This document shows, in pieces, positions 63,933-64,000 of a stretch of DNA of 64,000 bases. Numbering within the stretch: position 1 is the first letter of the stretch; each line of letters opens with the position of its first letter. Made by a program: the position numbers and the translations under genes. The notes under the pieces were generated by a model, which did not search any database, was not told where the DNA came from, and saw only the letters and a list, made by a program, of their open reading frames with translations. The stretch lies in the NCBI GenBank assembly GCA_013368315.1, contig JAACJM010000041.1, positions 434,001 through 498,000 of the forward strand. The letters run 5' to 3'. This DNA comes from Tetrapyrgos nigripes. Taxonomy: Eukaryota > Basidiomycota > Agaricomycetes > Agaricales > Campanellaceae.

Positions 63933-64000
63933 TCACTTTGTTGCACTAGTATTACTGTCACTCCACTTCTGAGTACTGCACCATGGACCACCACTTTTGT

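Noticed and set aside
1..64000. CRISPR arrays, operons, bacterial-type promoters, rRNA genes and tRNA genes
   Set aside because: Nothing resembling them was seen; the gene structures are eukaryotic with spliceosomal introns. A tRNA scan could not be run, so small RNA genes may have been missed.

Overview
The window looks like genomic DNA of a filamentous basidiomycete (Agaricomycetes). Genes are split by many short GT-AG introns of about 45-140 nt. The gene families are ones expanded in litter- and wood-decay mushrooms: unspecific peroxygenases, an aryl-alcohol-oxidase-like GMC enzyme, etherase-type glutathione transferases, class A FAD monooxygenases, HET-domain and alpha-kinase-like proteins. 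Transposons are abundant and carry C-to-T decay. The species cannot be named from the sequence alone. All family calls come from reading motifs; no database search was run.

Layout. 0-1.5 kb: the end of a degenerate alpha-kinase-like gene and a Cys-rich gene. 1.65-13.8 kb: an old Ty3/gypsy chromovirus on the + strand, split by a younger member of the same family on the - strand (1949-9629; 462-bp LTRs; perfect 5-bp target duplication GAAAC). 13.8-15.7 kb: miniature inverted-repeat elements. 15.7-17.1 kb: a multi-pass membrane protein. 17.2-19.1 kb: broken GST plus peroxygenase UPO1. 20.7-23.4 kb: GMC oxidoreductase. 24.3-26.8 kb: AP endonuclease (endonuclease IV family). 27.4 kb: small Cys-rich secreted protein. 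28.3-30.0 kb: truncated HET gene. 30.27-30.93 kb: near-perfect hairpin with 325-bp arms. 31.8-33.0 kb: NAD(P)-dependent reductase. 33.35-34.62 kb: a TIR element. 35.4-38.85 kb: a sugar-transporter-type MFS module that reads in frame into an FAD monooxygenase. 38.98-45.80 kb: Ty1/copia element. 47.9-52.4 kb: intact GST, UPO2 and divergent UPO3. 53.4 kb: another GST relic. 54.2-56.4 kb: F-box/LRR-like gene. 59.5-60.3 kb: TIR transposon remnant. 61.1-63.1 kb: a second FAD monooxygenase. 63.2-64 kb: an unrecognised Ser/Pro-rich gene.

How it fits together. Three peroxygenase genes share exactly the same exon lengths (179, 74, 100, 306, 211 nt), and each has a GST gene or GST relic at its 3' side. 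A 2.6-kb GST-UPO block is duplicated about 31 kb apart. With the GMC oxidase (a family that includes H2O2-producing oxidases), the peroxygenases (which use H2O2), GSTs, a reductase and two flavin monooxygenases, the locus has the character of a secreted-oxidation and xenobiotic/aromatic-handling neighbourhood. That functional reading is inference.

Most unusual signals: (1) four exactly 19-nt deletions spread over the two gypsy copies; (2) Tf1-like self-priming geometry in the young gypsy; (3) GW/WG-rich segments in both the gypsy third ORF and the unrelated copia polyprotein; (4) the apparent transporter-monooxygenase fusion; (5) the 660-bp hairpin; (6) stop codons in both gypsy copies that are nearly all TGA, many where the sister copy has CGA, as expected from deamination of methylated CpG.
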